Positions 17,780 to 27,031 of a DNA stretch of 64,000 bases are shown in pieces. This DNA comes from Paenarthrobacter nitroguajacolicus (GTDB taxonomy: Bacteria > Actinomycetota > Actinomycetes > Actinomycetales > Micrococcaceae): assembly GCF_007786235.1 (NCBI RefSeq), contig NZ_VNFK01000003.1:308882-372881 (forward strand), given 5' to 3'. Numbering within the stretch: position 1 is the first letter of the stretch; each line of letters begins with the position of its first letter. The position numbers and the translations under genes were made by a program. A model generated the notes under the pieces. The model saw only the letters and a list, made by a program, of their open reading frames with translations, did not search any database and was not told the origin of the DNA.

Positions 17780-18259
17780 ATGACCGATCACACAGCCGAG
17801 CAGGAAGCATGGGCCGCCGCCCTGCATGCCCATGGCCGGCGTGTGACCAAGCAGCGGCTGGCAGTACTCGCCGCGGTCCAGCACCATCCGCATTCCCCCG
17901 CAGAAGGCATCCTTGCCGCTGCCCGCGAGGAACTTCCTGAACTGACGGCGCAGTCCGTCTATGTGGTTCTGAGTGATCTCACGGACCTTCAGATGCTGCG
18001 ACGGTTCGAACCGCCGCACTCCCCCGCGCTCTACGAAACACGGGTGGGCGACAACCACCACCACGCCGTCTGCATCAGCTGCGGGCGCGTGGAAGATGTG
18101 GACTGCGCCGTAGGGCACGCACCGTGCCTAACGCCGCATTGGAACGATGATTCCAAGCCCATGACCATCCAGATCGCAGACGTCCTGTACCAAGGCATCT
18201 GCCAGGACTGCCAGTCCAAACAACAGCTTCCCGTCCAACCTTCCGTAACCAAGAAATAG
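17780..18259 (+). CDS. furA: Fur family transcriptional regulator (FurA/PerR-like)
   Basis: This 159-residue metalloregulator has an N-terminal winged helix, '[20 protein letters not shown]' to '[20 protein letters not shown]' (about residues 20-75). The metal-binding '[19 protein letters not shown]' region with a CxxC pair is near residue 100, and a second CxxC ('CQDC') lies near the C-terminus, as in structural zinc sites. It is 4 bases upstream of a catalase gene, the classical furA-catalase arrangement in actinobacteria in which oxidised FurA derepresses catalase. The start ATG is at 17780-17782. Confidence 0.92.
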   Translation: MTDHTAEQEAWAAALHAHGRRVTKQRLAVLAAVQHHPHSPAEGILAAAREELPELTAQSVYVVLSDLTDLQMLRRFEPPHSPALYETRVGDNHHHAVCISCGRVEDVDCAVGHAPCLTPHWNDDSKPMTIQIADVLYQGICQDCQSKQQLPVQPSVTKK

Positions 18260-18263
18260 GAGA

Positions 18264-19751
18264 ATGATGACCGCGAACATCTCGACCACACAGTCGGGCG
18301 CCCCTGTCACTTCCGACGCACACTCGAAGTCCGTCGGCGCTGACGGTGCCATCATCCTGACCGACCACTACCTGGTGGAAAAGCTCGCACAGTTCAACCG
18401 TGAGCGTGTCCCGGAGCGTGTAGTACACGCCAAGGGTGGCGGCGCATTCGGTACCTTCAAGACCACGTCGGACGTCTCCGCGTACACCAAGGCAGCTTTC
18501 CTGCAGCCGGGTACCGAGACCGACATGCTGATCCGTTTCTCCTCCGTCGCCGGCGAGAACGGCTCCCCCGACACCTGGCGCGACCCCCGTGGTTTCGCTG
18601 TGAAGTTCTACACTTCCGAGGGCAACTACGACCTCGTGGGCAACAACACCCCCGTCTTCTTCATCCGCGACGGCATCAAGTTCCCGGACTTCATCCACTC
18701 CCAGAAGCGCCTCCCGGGCACCCACCTGCGTGACGCTGACATGCAGTGGGACTTCTGGACCCTCTCCCCCGAGTCCGCCCACCAGGTCACCTGGCTCATG
18801 GGTGACCGCGGCCTCCCGGCTTCCTGGCGTGAAATGCAGGGCTACGGCTCGCACACCTACCAGTGGATCAACGCCGCCGGCGAGCGTTTCTGGGTCAAGT
18901 ACCACTTCAAGTCCAACCAGGGCGTGAACTCCATGACCTCCGACCAGGCAGAACAGCTGGCCGGTTCGGATGCAGACTTCTACATCCGCGACCTCTCCGA
19001 GAACATCGAAGCCGGTAACTTCCCCTCCTGGGAACTGCACGTCCAGGTCATGCCTTACGAGGACGCCAAGACGTACCGCTTCAACCCGTTCGACCTCACC
19101 AAGGTGTGGCCGCACGCTGACTACCCGCTGATCCACGTGGGCACCATGGAGCTGAACAAGAACCCGGAGAACTACTTCGCGCAGATCGAGCAGGCCACCT
19201 TCGCGCCGTCGAACTTCGTACCGGGCATCGCCGCTTCCCCGGACAAGATGCTGCAGGCCCGCATCTTCTCCTACGCCGACGCACACCGTTACCGCGTGGG
19301 CACAAACCACGCCCAGATCCCGGTGAACCAGCCGAAGAACCAGGTGAACAACTACAGCCAGGATGGCCAGGGACGTTACCTGTTCAACGCCCCCAGCACC
19401 CCGGTGTACGCACCGAACTCCGTTGGTGGCCCGGCTGCTGTTGAGCCCACTTCCCCTGCCGGTGGCTGGGAGAACGACGGTGAGCTCACCCTCGCTGCCC
19501 ACACCCTGCACTCCGAGGACAGCGACTTCGTCCAGGCCGGTGCCCTGTACCGCGAGGTTTACGACGACGGCGCCAAGGCCCGCCTGCTCGAAACCATCAC
19601 CGGTGCTGTTGGCGGCGTGAAGAACGCCGACATCAAGGAACGCGCCATCCAGTACTGGACCAACGTTGACGCCGAACTCGGTGCCAAGCTGCGCGCCAAC
19701 CTCGGCGCCGGCCAGACCACCTCCGACGCCGAAGCAGCCAACAAGCTCTAA
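18264..19751 (+). CDS. katA: Monofunctional heme catalase (clade 3-like)
   Basis: This 495-residue enzyme disproportionates hydrogen peroxide. The distal histidine lies in '[12 protein letters not shown]' (about residue 55), the distal Asn in '[15 protein letters not shown]', and the proximal heme tyrosine in '[14 protein letters not shown]' near 340. Codon use is extremely biased, which is consistent with high expression. Two adjacent ATGs (18264 and 18267) follow an AGGAG site that overlaps the furA stop; the second has better spacing. It is co-transcribed with furA and ends in a strong terminator. Confidence 0.96.
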   Translation: MMTANISTTQSGAPVTSDAHSKSVGADGAIILTDHYLVEKLAQFNRERVPERVVHAKGGGAFGTFKTTSDVSAYTKAAFLQPGTETDMLIRFSSVAGENGSPDTWRDPRGFAVKFYTSEGNYDLVGNNTPVFFIRDGIKFPDFIHSQKRLPGTHLRDADMQWDFWTLSPESAHQVTWLMGDRGLPASWREMQGYGSHTYQWINAAGERFWVKYHFKSNQGVNSMTSDQAEQLAGSDADFYIRDLSENIEAGNFPSWELHVQVMPYEDAKTYRFNPFDLTKVWPHADYPLIHVGTMELNKNPENYFAQIEQATFAPSNFVPGIAASPDKMLQARIFSYADAHRYRVGTNHAQIPVNQPKNQVNNYSQDGQGRYLFNAPSTPVYAPNSVGGPAAVEPTSPAGGWENDGELTLAAHTLHSEDSDFVQAGALYREVYDDGAKARLLETITGAVGGVKNADIKERAIQYWTNVDAELGAKLRANLGAGQTTSDAEAANKL

Positions 19752-19775
19752 GCGTCGTCGCGTTACTGCACTAGC

Positions 19776-19818
19776 AGAACACCCCGCTGCGGATTCTCCG
19801 CGGCGGGGTGTTCTTTTT
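19776..19818 (+). terminator. Rho-independent terminator of katA
   Basis: A near-perfect stem pairs AGAACACCCCGC (19776-19787) and GCGG with the mirrored GCGGGGTGTTCT, and is followed by a T5 run. It begins 24 bases after the catalase stop. Confidence 0.92.
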
Positions 19819-19880
19819 GTTTTCCACATAGGGTCGTACACCTATGGCTGGGCAGATATTCAGGTCCATAGGATCCTTCC

Positions 19881-20516
19881 ATGGACACATTCAAAGGCAT
19901 TCAGGCAGCCGCGTTCCGCTTTTACGAAGATCTTGAGGAGAACAACAACCGCGAGTGGTGGCTGGAGCATAAAGCAACATACGACGCCGAAGTCAGGGAG
20001 CCGCTCACCGCCCTCCTCTCAGAGCTGGAACCACAATTCGGGCCGGCAAAAATCTTCCGTCCCAACAGGGACATCCGATTCTCCCAGGACAAATCACCGT
20101 ACAAGACCGCCCAAGGCGCCTTCGCTGCCACGCAGGAGGGCGTGGGCTTCTACATCCAGATCAGCGCAGACACATTGCTGATCGGTGGCGGGTACCATTC
20201 CCACACTCCGGCCCAACTGGCACGATTCCGGGCCGCCGTTGATGCCCCCTCGAGTGGTGAGCAACTGCAGAGGATTGTTGATGCCGTGGCTGCAGCGGGC
20301 TTCGCCATCGAGGGCGAGAAACTGAAGACGGTCCCCCGGGGGTTCGACAAAGACCATCCCCGGGCTGAGCTCCTCAAGCACAAATCATTGTCAGCGGGCG
20401 TTGAGGTGGGCCAGCCGGATTGGCTGTCCAGCGCGGCGGCCAAGGACGAGATCGCTGCCCGCTGGGAGGAACTGAGGCCGCTGGTGGAGTGGGTAAGTGA
20501 GCATGCGGCGCCCTGA
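19881..20516 (+). CDS. DUF2461 (TIGR02453) family protein
   Basis: This is a 211-residue cytoplasmic protein of unknown function. It carries the family hallmark segments 'FYEDLEENNNREWWLEHKATYDAEV', 'FRPNRDIRFSQDKSPYKT' and 'GFYIQISADTLLIGGGYHSH', and the late 'PRGFDKDHPRAELLKHKSL'. The Arg/Asp/Lys pattern is conserved across the family but no reaction is established. It stands alone, convergent with the amino acid permease behind a shared terminator region. Confidence 0.9.
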   Translation: MDTFKGIQAAAFRFYEDLEENNNREWWLEHKATYDAEVREPLTALLSELEPQFGPAKIFRPNRDIRFSQDKSPYKTAQGAFAATQEGVGFYIQISADTLLIGGGYHSHTPAQLARFRAAVDAPSSGEQLQRIVDAVAAAGFAIEGEKLKTVPRGFDKDHPRAELLKHKSLSAGVEVGQPDWLSSAAAKDEIAARWEELRPLVEWVSEHAAP

Positions 20517-20572
20517 CGGCGTGGGAGGGTGAACGGGGGTGCTGGAGCAGGCGTTGGCCCGATCAGGCAAAA

Positions 20573-20602
20573 GCGCCCGGAAACCGATGGGTTTCCGGGC
20601 GC
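20573..20602 (-). terminator. Rho-independent terminator of the amino acid permease
   Basis: A 13-bp perfect stem (GCGCCCGGAAACC and its complement) has a 4-base loop. On the minus strand it is followed by TTTT and starts about 48 bases after the permease stop. Confidence 0.88.
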
Positions 20603-20650
20603 CTCATGGCTGTTTTGACGCAGCTGTCTGACAAGCAGTTGCTGCAGGCA

Positions 20651-22204
20651 TTAGACCTTCGTGTAGCTGTCTTCGTCCTCGTCGCCCTCGGCTTTACGGC
20701 TTTCAGGAGCACCGTTGACCGAGGCCTTGGCTGCGGCGAACTTCTCGTTGAGCCGTGAGTGGCGCTGCCCGTAGGAGAAGTAGATGACCATACCGATGAC
20801 CAGCCAGATCGCGAAGAAGATCCAGGTTTCCACGGCGAGGTTGGTCATGAGGTAGAAGCACAGGACCGCGGAGATCCAGGGAACCACCTTGCCGAAGGGC
20901 ACCCGGAAGGCAGGCTTGAGGTCCGGGCGCTTCTTGCGCAGCACCAGGATGCCCAGGCTCACCATTACGAACGCGGACAGCGTTCCGATGTTGATCATTT
21001 CCTCGAGCAGATCCACCTTGGTCACCCCGGCAACCACGGCCACTGCGGCACCGCAGATGATTTGCAGTCGGGCCGGGGTGGAGCGCTTCTCGCTGGTCTT
21101 GGAGAGTGAACGCGGCAGCAGTCCGTCTCGGCTCATCGCCAGGACCACACGGGACAGCCCCATGAGGAGCACCATGATGACCGTGGTCAGGCCAACCAGG
21201 GAGCCGAAGGCAATAACCTTCGCTGCATCCGTATTGCCCACGGCTTCGAAGGCCGTGGTCAGGGTGGGGTTCTTCACCTCGGCCAGTTGCGTGTAAGACA
21301 CCATTCCGGTCAGTGCCAGGGAGACCAGGATATAGAGCAGGGTAACCAGGGCCAGGCCACCGAAGATGCCGCGCGGAAGGGTCTTCTGCGGGTTCTTGAC
21401 CTCTTCGGCGGAGGTGGCCACCACGTCGAAGCCGATGAAGGCGAAGAACACCAGTGCAGCACCAGCGAAGACGCCGAGCGTTCCGTACTGCGCCGGGGCA
21501 GCACCGGTCAGGAAGCCGAAGAACGACTGCTTCATTACATCAGCAGCACCAGAGTCGGTGGGCTCGGAGGCAGGAATGAAGGGGGTGTAATTGGAGAACT
21601 TCACGTAGCTGAAGCCAACAACAATCACGAACAGCACCACGCCGATCTTAATCAGAGTGAAGACATTGCCAACGCGGGCGGACAACTTTGTCCCCAGCAC
21701 CAGCAGCACGGTGAAGATCGCGACGATCAGGAAGGCGCCCCAGTAGAGGTCGATGCCGAAGACACTGACCGATGGCGGCATCTCCACGCCCATCAAGCCA
21801 AAGACCGTGCTGAGGTAGATGCCCCAGTACTTGGCAATCACGGCCGCGGCGGTGAAAAGTTCAAGGATAAGGTTCCAGCCGATGATCCACGCGAGGACCT
21901 CGCCCATGGTGGCGTAGGTGAACACGTAGGCTGAGCCAGCCACGGGGATTGCCGTGGCGAATTCTGCGTAGCACATGATGGCCAGCGCACACGTAACAGC
22001 GGCGATGGCGAAGGAAATGGTGACGGCGGGGCCGGCAAAGTTTGCGGCAGCCTTGGCGCCTACCGAGAAGATCCCGGCGCCGACGGCAACGGCGACGCCC
22101 ATGATCATGAGATCCCAGGTGCTCAGGCTGCGCTTGAGCTTGCGACCGGGTTCGTCGGCATCAGCGATCGACTGCTCGATCGACTTGGTCCTGAAAATGT
22201 TCAT
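20651..22204 (-). CDS. APC superfamily amino acid permease (cationic amino acid transporter type)
   Basis: This 517-residue membrane protein has about 12-14 hydrophobic segments. The first, 'LMIMGVAVAVGAGIFSVGAKAA', contains the GxG(I)F substrate motif of APC transporters. 'FFAFIGFDVVATSAEEVKNPQKTLPRGI' is the conserved segment of the YfnA/CAT group. The C-terminal tail is charged (EGDEDEDSYTKV). It likely imports arginine, lysine or other amino acids using the ion gradient. It is monocistronic, starting at ATG 22202-22204. Confidence 0.92.
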   Translation of the reverse strand: MNIFRTKSIEQSIADADEPGRKLKRSLSTWDLMIMGVAVAVGAGIFSVGAKAAANFAGPAVTISFAIAAVTCALAIMCYAEFATAIPVAGSAYVFTYATMGEVLAWIIGWNLILELFTAAAVIAKYWGIYLSTVFGLMGVEMPPSVSVFGIDLYWGAFLIVAIFTVLLVLGTKLSARVGNVFTLIKIGVVLFVIVVGFSYVKFSNYTPFIPASEPTDSGAADVMKQSFFGFLTGAAPAQYGTLGVFAGAALVFFAFIGFDVVATSAEEVKNPQKTLPRGIFGGLALVTLLYILVSLALTGMVSYTQLAEVKNPTLTTAFEAVGNTDAAKVIAFGSLVGLTTVIMVLLMGLSRVVLAMSRDGLLPRSLSKTSEKRSTPARLQIICGAAVAVVAGVTKVDLLEEMINIGTLSAFVMVSLGILVLRKKRPDLKPAFRVPFGKVVPWISAVLCFYLMTNLAVETWIFFAIWLVIGMVIYFSYGQRHSRLNEKFAAAKASVNGAPESRKAEGDEDEDSYTKV

Positions 22205-22370
22205 AAAAATGCCACATTCTGGATGGGAGTGGTATAGGACTCATCAAGAATAGTGTCCGGCCAATGGACGGCCATATTTATCCCAGATAGTGAGACGCCT
22301 GCCGAATTCGCGTGACAGGTGTGACTGGTGTGATGAAGGCCCGTAACCCCCATCACACCAGCCACCCACC

Positions 22371-22799
22371 CTAAATGCTTGGCACGTCCCAGTCCATGAG
22401 CGTTGATCGGATCAGGAATCGCTTCCCTTCGGGAGACTCAACGGAGAACCCACTGCCTCTGCCCGGAACCACATCCACGGTGAGGTGGGTGTGGGACCAG
22501 TAGTTGAATTGCTCCTTGGACATCCAGAACTCCAATGGCTTGGCATTTCCACCGTGCCCGAGGTCGAACCGTCCAAGGAGAACGTCGGAGTCTCCTGTCA
22601 GGAACTCCCCCGCCGGGTAGCACATGGGCGCCGAGCCGTCGCAGCAGCCGCCCGATTGGTGGAACATCAGGGGGCCATGCTGCTCCCAGAGTTTGAGGAG
22701 CAGTTCCACGGATGCTCCGGTGAGCGCCACTCGGGAGAAGTCCTCCCCGGGCAACGTCACCAAAGCTTCCAGGATGTCCTGGGACCTGTTGGGATTCAT
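22371..22799 (-). CDS. DUF779 family protein, partner of aldehyde/alcohol dehydrogenases
   Basis: This 142-residue protein is typical of DUF779: 'FHQSGGCCDGSAPMCYP' with a Cys-Cys pair and third Cys, 'EFWMSKEQFNYWSHTHLTVDVVPGRGSGFSVESPEGKRFL'. The family occurs next to acetaldehyde dehydrogenase genes and is thought to be an accessory protein; its biochemical role is not settled. The ATG overlaps the stop of adhP (ATGA), so it is translationally coupled. It closes the three-gene alcohol oxidation operon. Confidence 0.9.
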   Translation of the reverse strand: MNPNRSQDILEALVTLPGEDFSRVALTGASVELLLKLWEQHGPLMFHQSGGCCDGSAPMCYPAGEFLTGDSDVLLGRFDLGHGGNAKPLEFWMSKEQFNYWSHTHLTVDVVPGRGSGFSVESPEGKRFLIRSTLMDWDVPSI

Positions 22800-23821
22800 C
22801 AGAACTTCAGAACCACTCGGCCGTCGATCTTGGCGTGCTTCATCTCGTCCAACACCGCGTTGACCTCCGAGAGTTCCCGGGTGGAGACCGTTGGCTTGAT
22901 CTTTCCCTGGGCGTAGAACTCCAGTGCTTCTTCCAGATCCTGCCTGGTGCCCACGATCGACCCTCTGACCGTGAGTCCCTTGAGTACGATCTCGAAGATC
23001 GGCGCCGGGAAATCTCCCGGAGGCAAACCATTGAAGACGATCGTTCCACCGCGCCGGGCCATGCCGATTGCCTGGCCGAAAGCCGAGGGGTGCACGGCAG
23101 TGACCAGCACGCCGTGGCAACCACCTGTTTCCCGCTGGATGACCTCGGCTGGATCCTCGTGCAAGGCGTTGACCGTCAGTTCGGCCCCGTGTTCCTTGGC
23201 CAATGCGAGTTTGTCGTCGGCGATGTCCACTGCTGCCACCCGCAGACCCATCGCCACTGCGTACTGGACGGCAATGTGCCCCAGGCCGCCAATGCCAGAG
23301 ATGGTGACCCACTGCCCCGGCCGGGCCTCGGTCATCTTCAGTCCCTTGTAGACCGTGACGCCGGCACAGAGCACCGGAGCAACCTCCACAGGATCCGAAC
23401 CTTCCGGGATGCGCGCGGCGAAGCGCGTGTCCACCAGCATGTATTCGCCGAAGGACCCATCAACGCTGTAACCGCCGTTCTGCTGGGACTCACACAGGGT
23501 TTCCCAGCCTGTGCGGCAGTACTGGCAATCACCGCAGGCCGACCACAGCCAGGCATTTCCTACGAGGTCGCCAACTGCAACATCCGTGACGCCCTCACCG
23601 AGGGCCACTACTTCACCCACTCCCTCATGGCCGGGAATGAACGGTGGCGTCGGCTTGACCGGCCAGTCGCCTTCAGCAGCGTGCAGGTCGGTATGGCATA
23701 CCCCCGACGTGATGAGGCGGACCAGCGCCTGGCCGGGACCCGGCGTCGGCCTTTCCACTTCCTTGACCGTGAGGTCGGCTCCGAATTCCGTGACTACAGC
23801 TGCTTGCATGGTGGTGGACAT
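22799..23821 (-). CDS. adhP: Zinc-dependent alcohol dehydrogenase AdhP
   Basis: This 340-residue medium-chain dehydrogenase oxidises ethanol or propanol with NAD+. Catalytic zinc ligands are in 'TSGVCHTDLHAAEGDW' and 'GHEGVGEVVALGEGV'. The structural zinc Cys cluster is in 'CGDCQYCRTGWETLCESQ', and the NAD-binding 'GIGGLGHIAVQYA' is near residue 175. The start at ATG 23819-23821 follows a GGAGAT site; an upstream in-frame ATG lies inside a repeat element. It is between exaC and DUF779 on the same strand, as expected for ethanol-to-acetate oxidation. Confidence 0.95.
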   Translation of the reverse strand: MSTTMQAAVVTEFGADLTVKEVERPTPGPGQALVRLITSGVCHTDLHAAEGDWPVKPTPPFIPGHEGVGEVVALGEGVTDVAVGDLVGNAWLWSACGDCQYCRTGWETLCESQQNGGYSVDGSFGEYMLVDTRFAARIPEGSDPVEVAPVLCAGVTVYKGLKMTEARPGQWVTISGIGGLGHIAVQYAVAMGLRVAAVDIADDKLALAKEHGAELTVNALHEDPAEVIQRETGGCHGVLVTAVHPSAFGQAIGMARRGGTIVFNGLPPGDFPAPIFEIVLKGLTVRGSIVGTRQDLEEALEFYAQGKIKPTVSTRELSEVNAVLDEMKHAKIDGRVVLKF

Positions 23822-23853
23822 TGACGATCTCCTTTGATCTGTACGAATGATGG

Positions 23854-23916
23854 GAGTTTTTGTACAGCTGATGCCCCTAAGTCCGCTCCATAAGGGCATC
23901 TGCTGTACAAAAACTC
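23854..23916. repeat. Interspersed palindromic element, copy 1
   Basis: The left arm (23854-23880, GAGTTTTTGTACAGCTGATG and on) and right arm (23891-23916) match as an inverted repeat with two mismatches in 26 bp, around a 10-base loop. It abuts the stop codon of the aldehyde dehydrogenase (23917-23919) and ends 32 bases before adhP. T-runs on both strands allow it to act as a terminator or attenuator inside the operon. Copies 2 and 3 are at 26962 and 62014. Confidence 0.85.
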
Positions 23917-25440
23917 TTAGAAGAAGCCGAGCTTGTTCTCGTTGTAGCTGACCAGGAGGTTCTTGGTCTGCTGGTAGTGGTCCAGCATCATGGCGTGGTT
24001 CTCACGGCCAATACCTGAGGACTTGTAGCCACCGAAGGCGGCACCTGCCGGGTAGGCGTGGTAGTTGTTGACCCACACGCGACCGGCCTGGATTTCCCGG
24101 CCGGCGCGGTAGGCGACATTTCCGTTGCGCGACCAGACTCCGGCGCCAAGTCCGTACAGCGTGTCGTTGGCAAGGCCAATGGCGTCGTTGTAGTCGCTGA
24201 ACTTGGTCACGGACACCACCGGTCCGAAGATTTCCTCCTGGAAGATCCGCATCCGGTTGTGGCCTTCGAAGATGGTGGGCTGCACGTAGTAGCCGCCGGC
24301 CAGGTCTCCGGAGAGCTCGGCCCGGGCACCGCCGGTGAGCACCTTGGCACCCTCCTGCTTTCCGATGTCGATGTACGACAGGATCTTCTCCAATTGGTCG
24401 TTGGAGGCCTGGGCACCCACCTGGGTATCCGTGTCCAACGGGTTGCCCTGGATGATCTTGTTGGTGCGGGCCACGACGTCGGTCATGAAGGAGTCGTAAA
24501 TACCTTCCTGCACCAGCGCACGGGACGGGCAGGTGCAGACTTCGCCTTGGTTGAAGGCAAAGAGCGTGAACCCTTCCTGGGCTTTGTCGTAGAAGGCATC
24601 GTTCTGGGCGGCGACGTCGTCGAAGAAGATGTTGGGGCTCTTGCCGCCAAGTTCCAACGTGACGGGAATGAGGTTGTTGGAGGCGTACTGGCTGATCAGC
24701 CGGCCGGTGGTGGTCTCACCCGTGAAGGCGATCTTGCGGATGCGGGAACTGGAAGCAAGGGGTTTGCCGGCTTCAACGCCGAAGCCGTTGACCACGTTCA
24801 CCACGCCTGCCGGAAGGAGGTCGCCGATGAGTTCCATCAGGACAAGGATGGAGGTGGGCGTCTGCTCAGCCGGCTTCAGGACCACGGCGTTGCCGGCGGC
24901 GAGCGCCGGGGCCAGCTTCCATACGGCCATGAGGATGGGGAAGTTCCACGGGATGATCTGGCCCACCACGCCCAGTGGCTCCTTGAAGTGGTAGGCCGTG
25001 GTGTCTTCGTCCAGCTGGGAGAGGTGTCCTTCCTGGGCGCGGACGGCGGAGGCGAAGTAGCGGAAGTGGTCAGCGGCCAACGGGATATCTGCGTTCAGGG
25101 TCTCGCGGACGGGCTTGCCATTGTCCCAGGTCTCCGCCACTGCGAGGAGCTCCAGGTTGGCGTCAATCCTGTCGGCGATCTTGTTGAGGATGGCTGCGCG
25201 CTCGGTGGCGGAGGTCTTGCCCCAGGACGGGGCAACCTTGTGGGCGGCGTCGAGGGCCAGTTCGATGTCCTCGGAGGTGCCACGGGCGACTTCGCAGAAG
25301 GCCTTGCCCGTCACCGGTGTGATGTTCTCGAAGTAGGCACCCTTGACTGGGGCAACCCACTCGCCGCCGATCCAGTTCTCGTAGCGGTCCTTGAAAGTGA
25401 CCTTCGAACCCTCGGCACCCGGCTGTGCGTAAACAGTCAT
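23917..25440 (-). CDS. exaC: NAD-dependent acetaldehyde dehydrogenase (ExaC/AldB-like)
   Basis: This 507-residue aldehyde dehydrogenase oxidises acetaldehyde to acetate. The NAD-binding '[25 protein letters not shown]' region, the catalytic Glu in 'LELGGKSPN' and the nucleophilic Cys in '[12 protein letters not shown]' are all present. Length and the C-terminal '[24 protein letters not shown]' match the ExaC/AldB group. It heads the operon exaC-adhP-DUF779 and is preceded by a regulator gene and a GGTTGCA palindrome. The stop is directly joined to repeat copy 1. Confidence 0.94.
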   Translation of the reverse strand: MTVYAQPGAEGSKVTFKDRYENWIGGEWVAPVKGAYFENITPVTGKAFCEVARGTSEDIELALDAAHKVAPSWGKTSATERAAILNKIADRIDANLELLAVAETWDNGKPVRETLNADIPLAADHFRYFASAVRAQEGHLSQLDEDTTAYHFKEPLGVVGQIIPWNFPILMAVWKLAPALAAGNAVVLKPAEQTPTSILVLMELIGDLLPAGVVNVVNGFGVEAGKPLASSSRIRKIAFTGETTTGRLISQYASNNLIPVTLELGGKSPNIFFDDVAAQNDAFYDKAQEGFTLFAFNQGEVCTCPSRALVQEGIYDSFMTDVVARTNKIIQGNPLDTDTQVGAQASNDQLEKILSYIDIGKQEGAKVLTGGARAELSGDLAGGYYVQPTIFEGHNRMRIFQEEIFGPVVSVTKFSDYNDAIGLANDTLYGLGAGVWSRNGNVAYRAGREIQAGRVWVNNYHAYPAGAAFGGYKSSGIGRENHAMMLDHYQQTKNLLVSYNENKLGFF

Positions 25441-25503
25441 TGCTAGCTCCTTTGCTGCGAATCACGGTGGCTGTCGCCATTGCTTCGAGCGTAGGAGCGG
25501 GGA

Positions 25504-25524
25504 GGTTGCAGCTACGTTGCAACC
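25504..25524 (-). promoter_or_regulatory. GGTTGCA-N7-TGCAACC palindrome upstream of exaC
   Basis: A 7+7+7 perfect inverted repeat lies 64 bases before the exaC ATG and just after the stop of the GAF regulator. Position upstream of the operon and symmetry fit an activator binding site. I infer the neighbouring GAF/HTH protein as its binder. Confidence 0.5.
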
Positions 25525-25536
25525 ATGTGATTCAGC

Positions 25537-26886
25537 TCACGCGGTGAGCTCGGTATCGATCCGCTCAAGATCGGCCACGACGGCGGCCCGCTTGGGTGAG
25601 CGCGGCGGCAGCAGCTTCAACACGGCAAGGCGGAGGTCGACGTCGTACTTCGCCTCAGGCAGCTCCGCGTACTTGAGCAGCGAATCGACGCTGCCGTCGC
25701 TGAGCAGCGCTTCGCGCAGCAGGTGCGAAACCCGCTCGCGCAACTGCACGACGCCGGGTGCCTCCGAGCGCGGGAGGACGGCACCCTTGTAGATTTCCAG
25801 GGCAATGCGGTGGGCACCGCGCTGCAGGCAGCTAAGCACCTGGCCGGAATCGGGAAGCAACTCCACAGGGAGGCGGTACGGACGCGACTCCGGAACCGCG
25901 CCGGGGCTGAGCTCGTGGAGGACCTTGCGAAGCCGTACCATCTCGGCCCGGAGGGTCACTGAGGACCCGTCTCCCGGATAGAGCTGGGTGCACAGGTCTT
26001 CGGCGCTCAGCCCGTCCGGGTGGCTGCCGAGGATGGCCAGGATTTCGCTGTGCCGCGCGGACAGGGATACCGTCCGGCCGTCGATGCTGAGCAGGGCTTG
26101 GTCGCGTCCCAAAAGCTGAAGGCTGTTCCTATACAGCGCCTGGTTGGTCGTTGCTGCGGGACTCCGACGGCGGGGCTTTTCCCGCACCGCTGCCGCGAGC
26201 TGCAGGCGTTCGATCCGCAATTGGGCCTGTGCTGCCGCCACTGTCGCCTCCACCAAGGAAAGGGTGTGCGGCGCTACGGCAGTTTCCGTGCCGGTGATGT
26301 CCACGACCCCCAGCACGGCGCCTGAATCGGGATCGTGGAAGGGCACAGCGGTACAGCTCCACGGATGGACCGACCGCTTGAAGTGTTCAGCGCCTGAGAT
26401 TTGGATGCTGCGGTCAAGGGCCAAGGCGGTACCGGGTGCGCTGGTGCCCACGGAGGCTTCGGACCAGTCGGCGCCGGCCACGAACATCATGCCTTCTGCC
26501 CGCCGCTGCATCACAGGATCGCCGTCCACCCACAGAAGCCGGCCAACGTCGTCGCCCACCGCCACGAGGAGTCCGCTGTCATGGCTGGGCTGGACCAGCA
26601 GTTTCTTGATGACCGGCATGATCGCAGCCAAGGGGTGCCTCCGGCGGTACTCCTCGAGCTCGTCCTGGTCCATCGCGAGCGGCGCCTCGGCGACGTCCGG
26701 GTTGGCCTGCAAACGTGCCGAGCGCTGCCAGGACTCGCGGACCAGGCGGCGGAGGCCGGAAATCTCCTCGCCCTCCGGTACCCCGAAGCGCAAGGAGTCC
26801 AGGCGTTCATGGCTGGCCAGGGCACGCTTCTGGAGGAGTTCCGCGGCATCGCTTCCTGGAACGGGCGGATGGATTGGATTCCTCAT
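25537..26886 (-). CDS. GAF-domain transcriptional regulator of the alcohol/aldehyde operon
   Basis: This 449-residue protein has an N-terminal segment 'LRRLVRESWQRSARLQANPD' typical of AcoR-like sensory regions. A GAF domain follows (about residues 85-230, 'ASVGTSAPGTALALDRSIQISGAEHF'). The AAA+ sigma54 module of AcoR is absent. Instead 'LLGRDQALLSIDGRTVSLSARHSEIL' and 'LRAEMVRLRKVLHELSPG' suggest a winged-helix-type C-terminal DNA-binding region. The start ATG at 26884-26886 has an AGGGAG site. It lies directly upstream of exaC on the same strand and likely senses an alcohol or aldehyde signal and activates exaC. Confidence 0.8.
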   Translation of the reverse strand: MRNPIHPPVPGSDAAELLQKRALASHERLDSLRFGVPEGEEISGLRRLVRESWQRSARLQANPDVAEAPLAMDQDELEEYRRRHPLAAIMPVIKKLLVQPSHDSGLLVAVGDDVGRLLWVDGDPVMQRRAEGMMFVAGADWSEASVGTSAPGTALALDRSIQISGAEHFKRSVHPWSCTAVPFHDPDSGAVLGVVDITGTETAVAPHTLSLVEATVAAAQAQLRIERLQLAAAVREKPRRRSPAATTNQALYRNSLQLLGRDQALLSIDGRTVSLSARHSEILAILGSHPDGLSAEDLCTQLYPGDGSSVTLRAEMVRLRKVLHELSPGAVPESRPYRLPVELLPDSGQVLSCLQRGAHRIALEIYKGAVLPRSEAPGVVQLRERVSHLLREALLSDGSVDSLLKYAELPEAKYDVDLRLAVLKLLPPRSPKRAAVVADLERIDTELTA

Positions 26887-26961
26887 CGAACTCCCTGACA
26901 TTCTGTGCGTTGGGCCGCGCGCGGTGGGCAGCACAGTACGAGAGAGTCTAATTCGCCAGAT

Positions 26962-27026
26962 GGAGTTTTTGTACAGCTGATGACCCTAAAGCGTCCGAAT
27001 AGGGGCATGAGGTGTACAAAAACTCC
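26962..27026. repeat. Interspersed palindromic element, copy 2
   Basis: The left arm begins GGAGTTTTTGTACAGCTGAT at 26962 and the right arm ends at 27026; both share the GTACA and ATG(A/C)CCCTA blocks with copies 1 and 3. It starts 75 bases upstream of the GAF regulator start and ends 5 bases from the fprA stop codon (27032-27034). It is probably the fprA terminator. Confidence 0.82.
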
Positions 27027-27031
27027 AAGGG

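Noticed and set aside
18075..19841. 588-codon open frame antisense to furA and katA
   Set aside because: GC-rich, codon-biased catalase DNA leaves long antisense frames; the translation is repetitive Val/Gly/Leu/Asp without motifs, and the sense gene is a clear catalase.
24058..25446. 462-codon open frame antisense to exaC
   Set aside because: It is a shadow of the aldehyde dehydrogenase gene, with no start signal and no recognisable domain.
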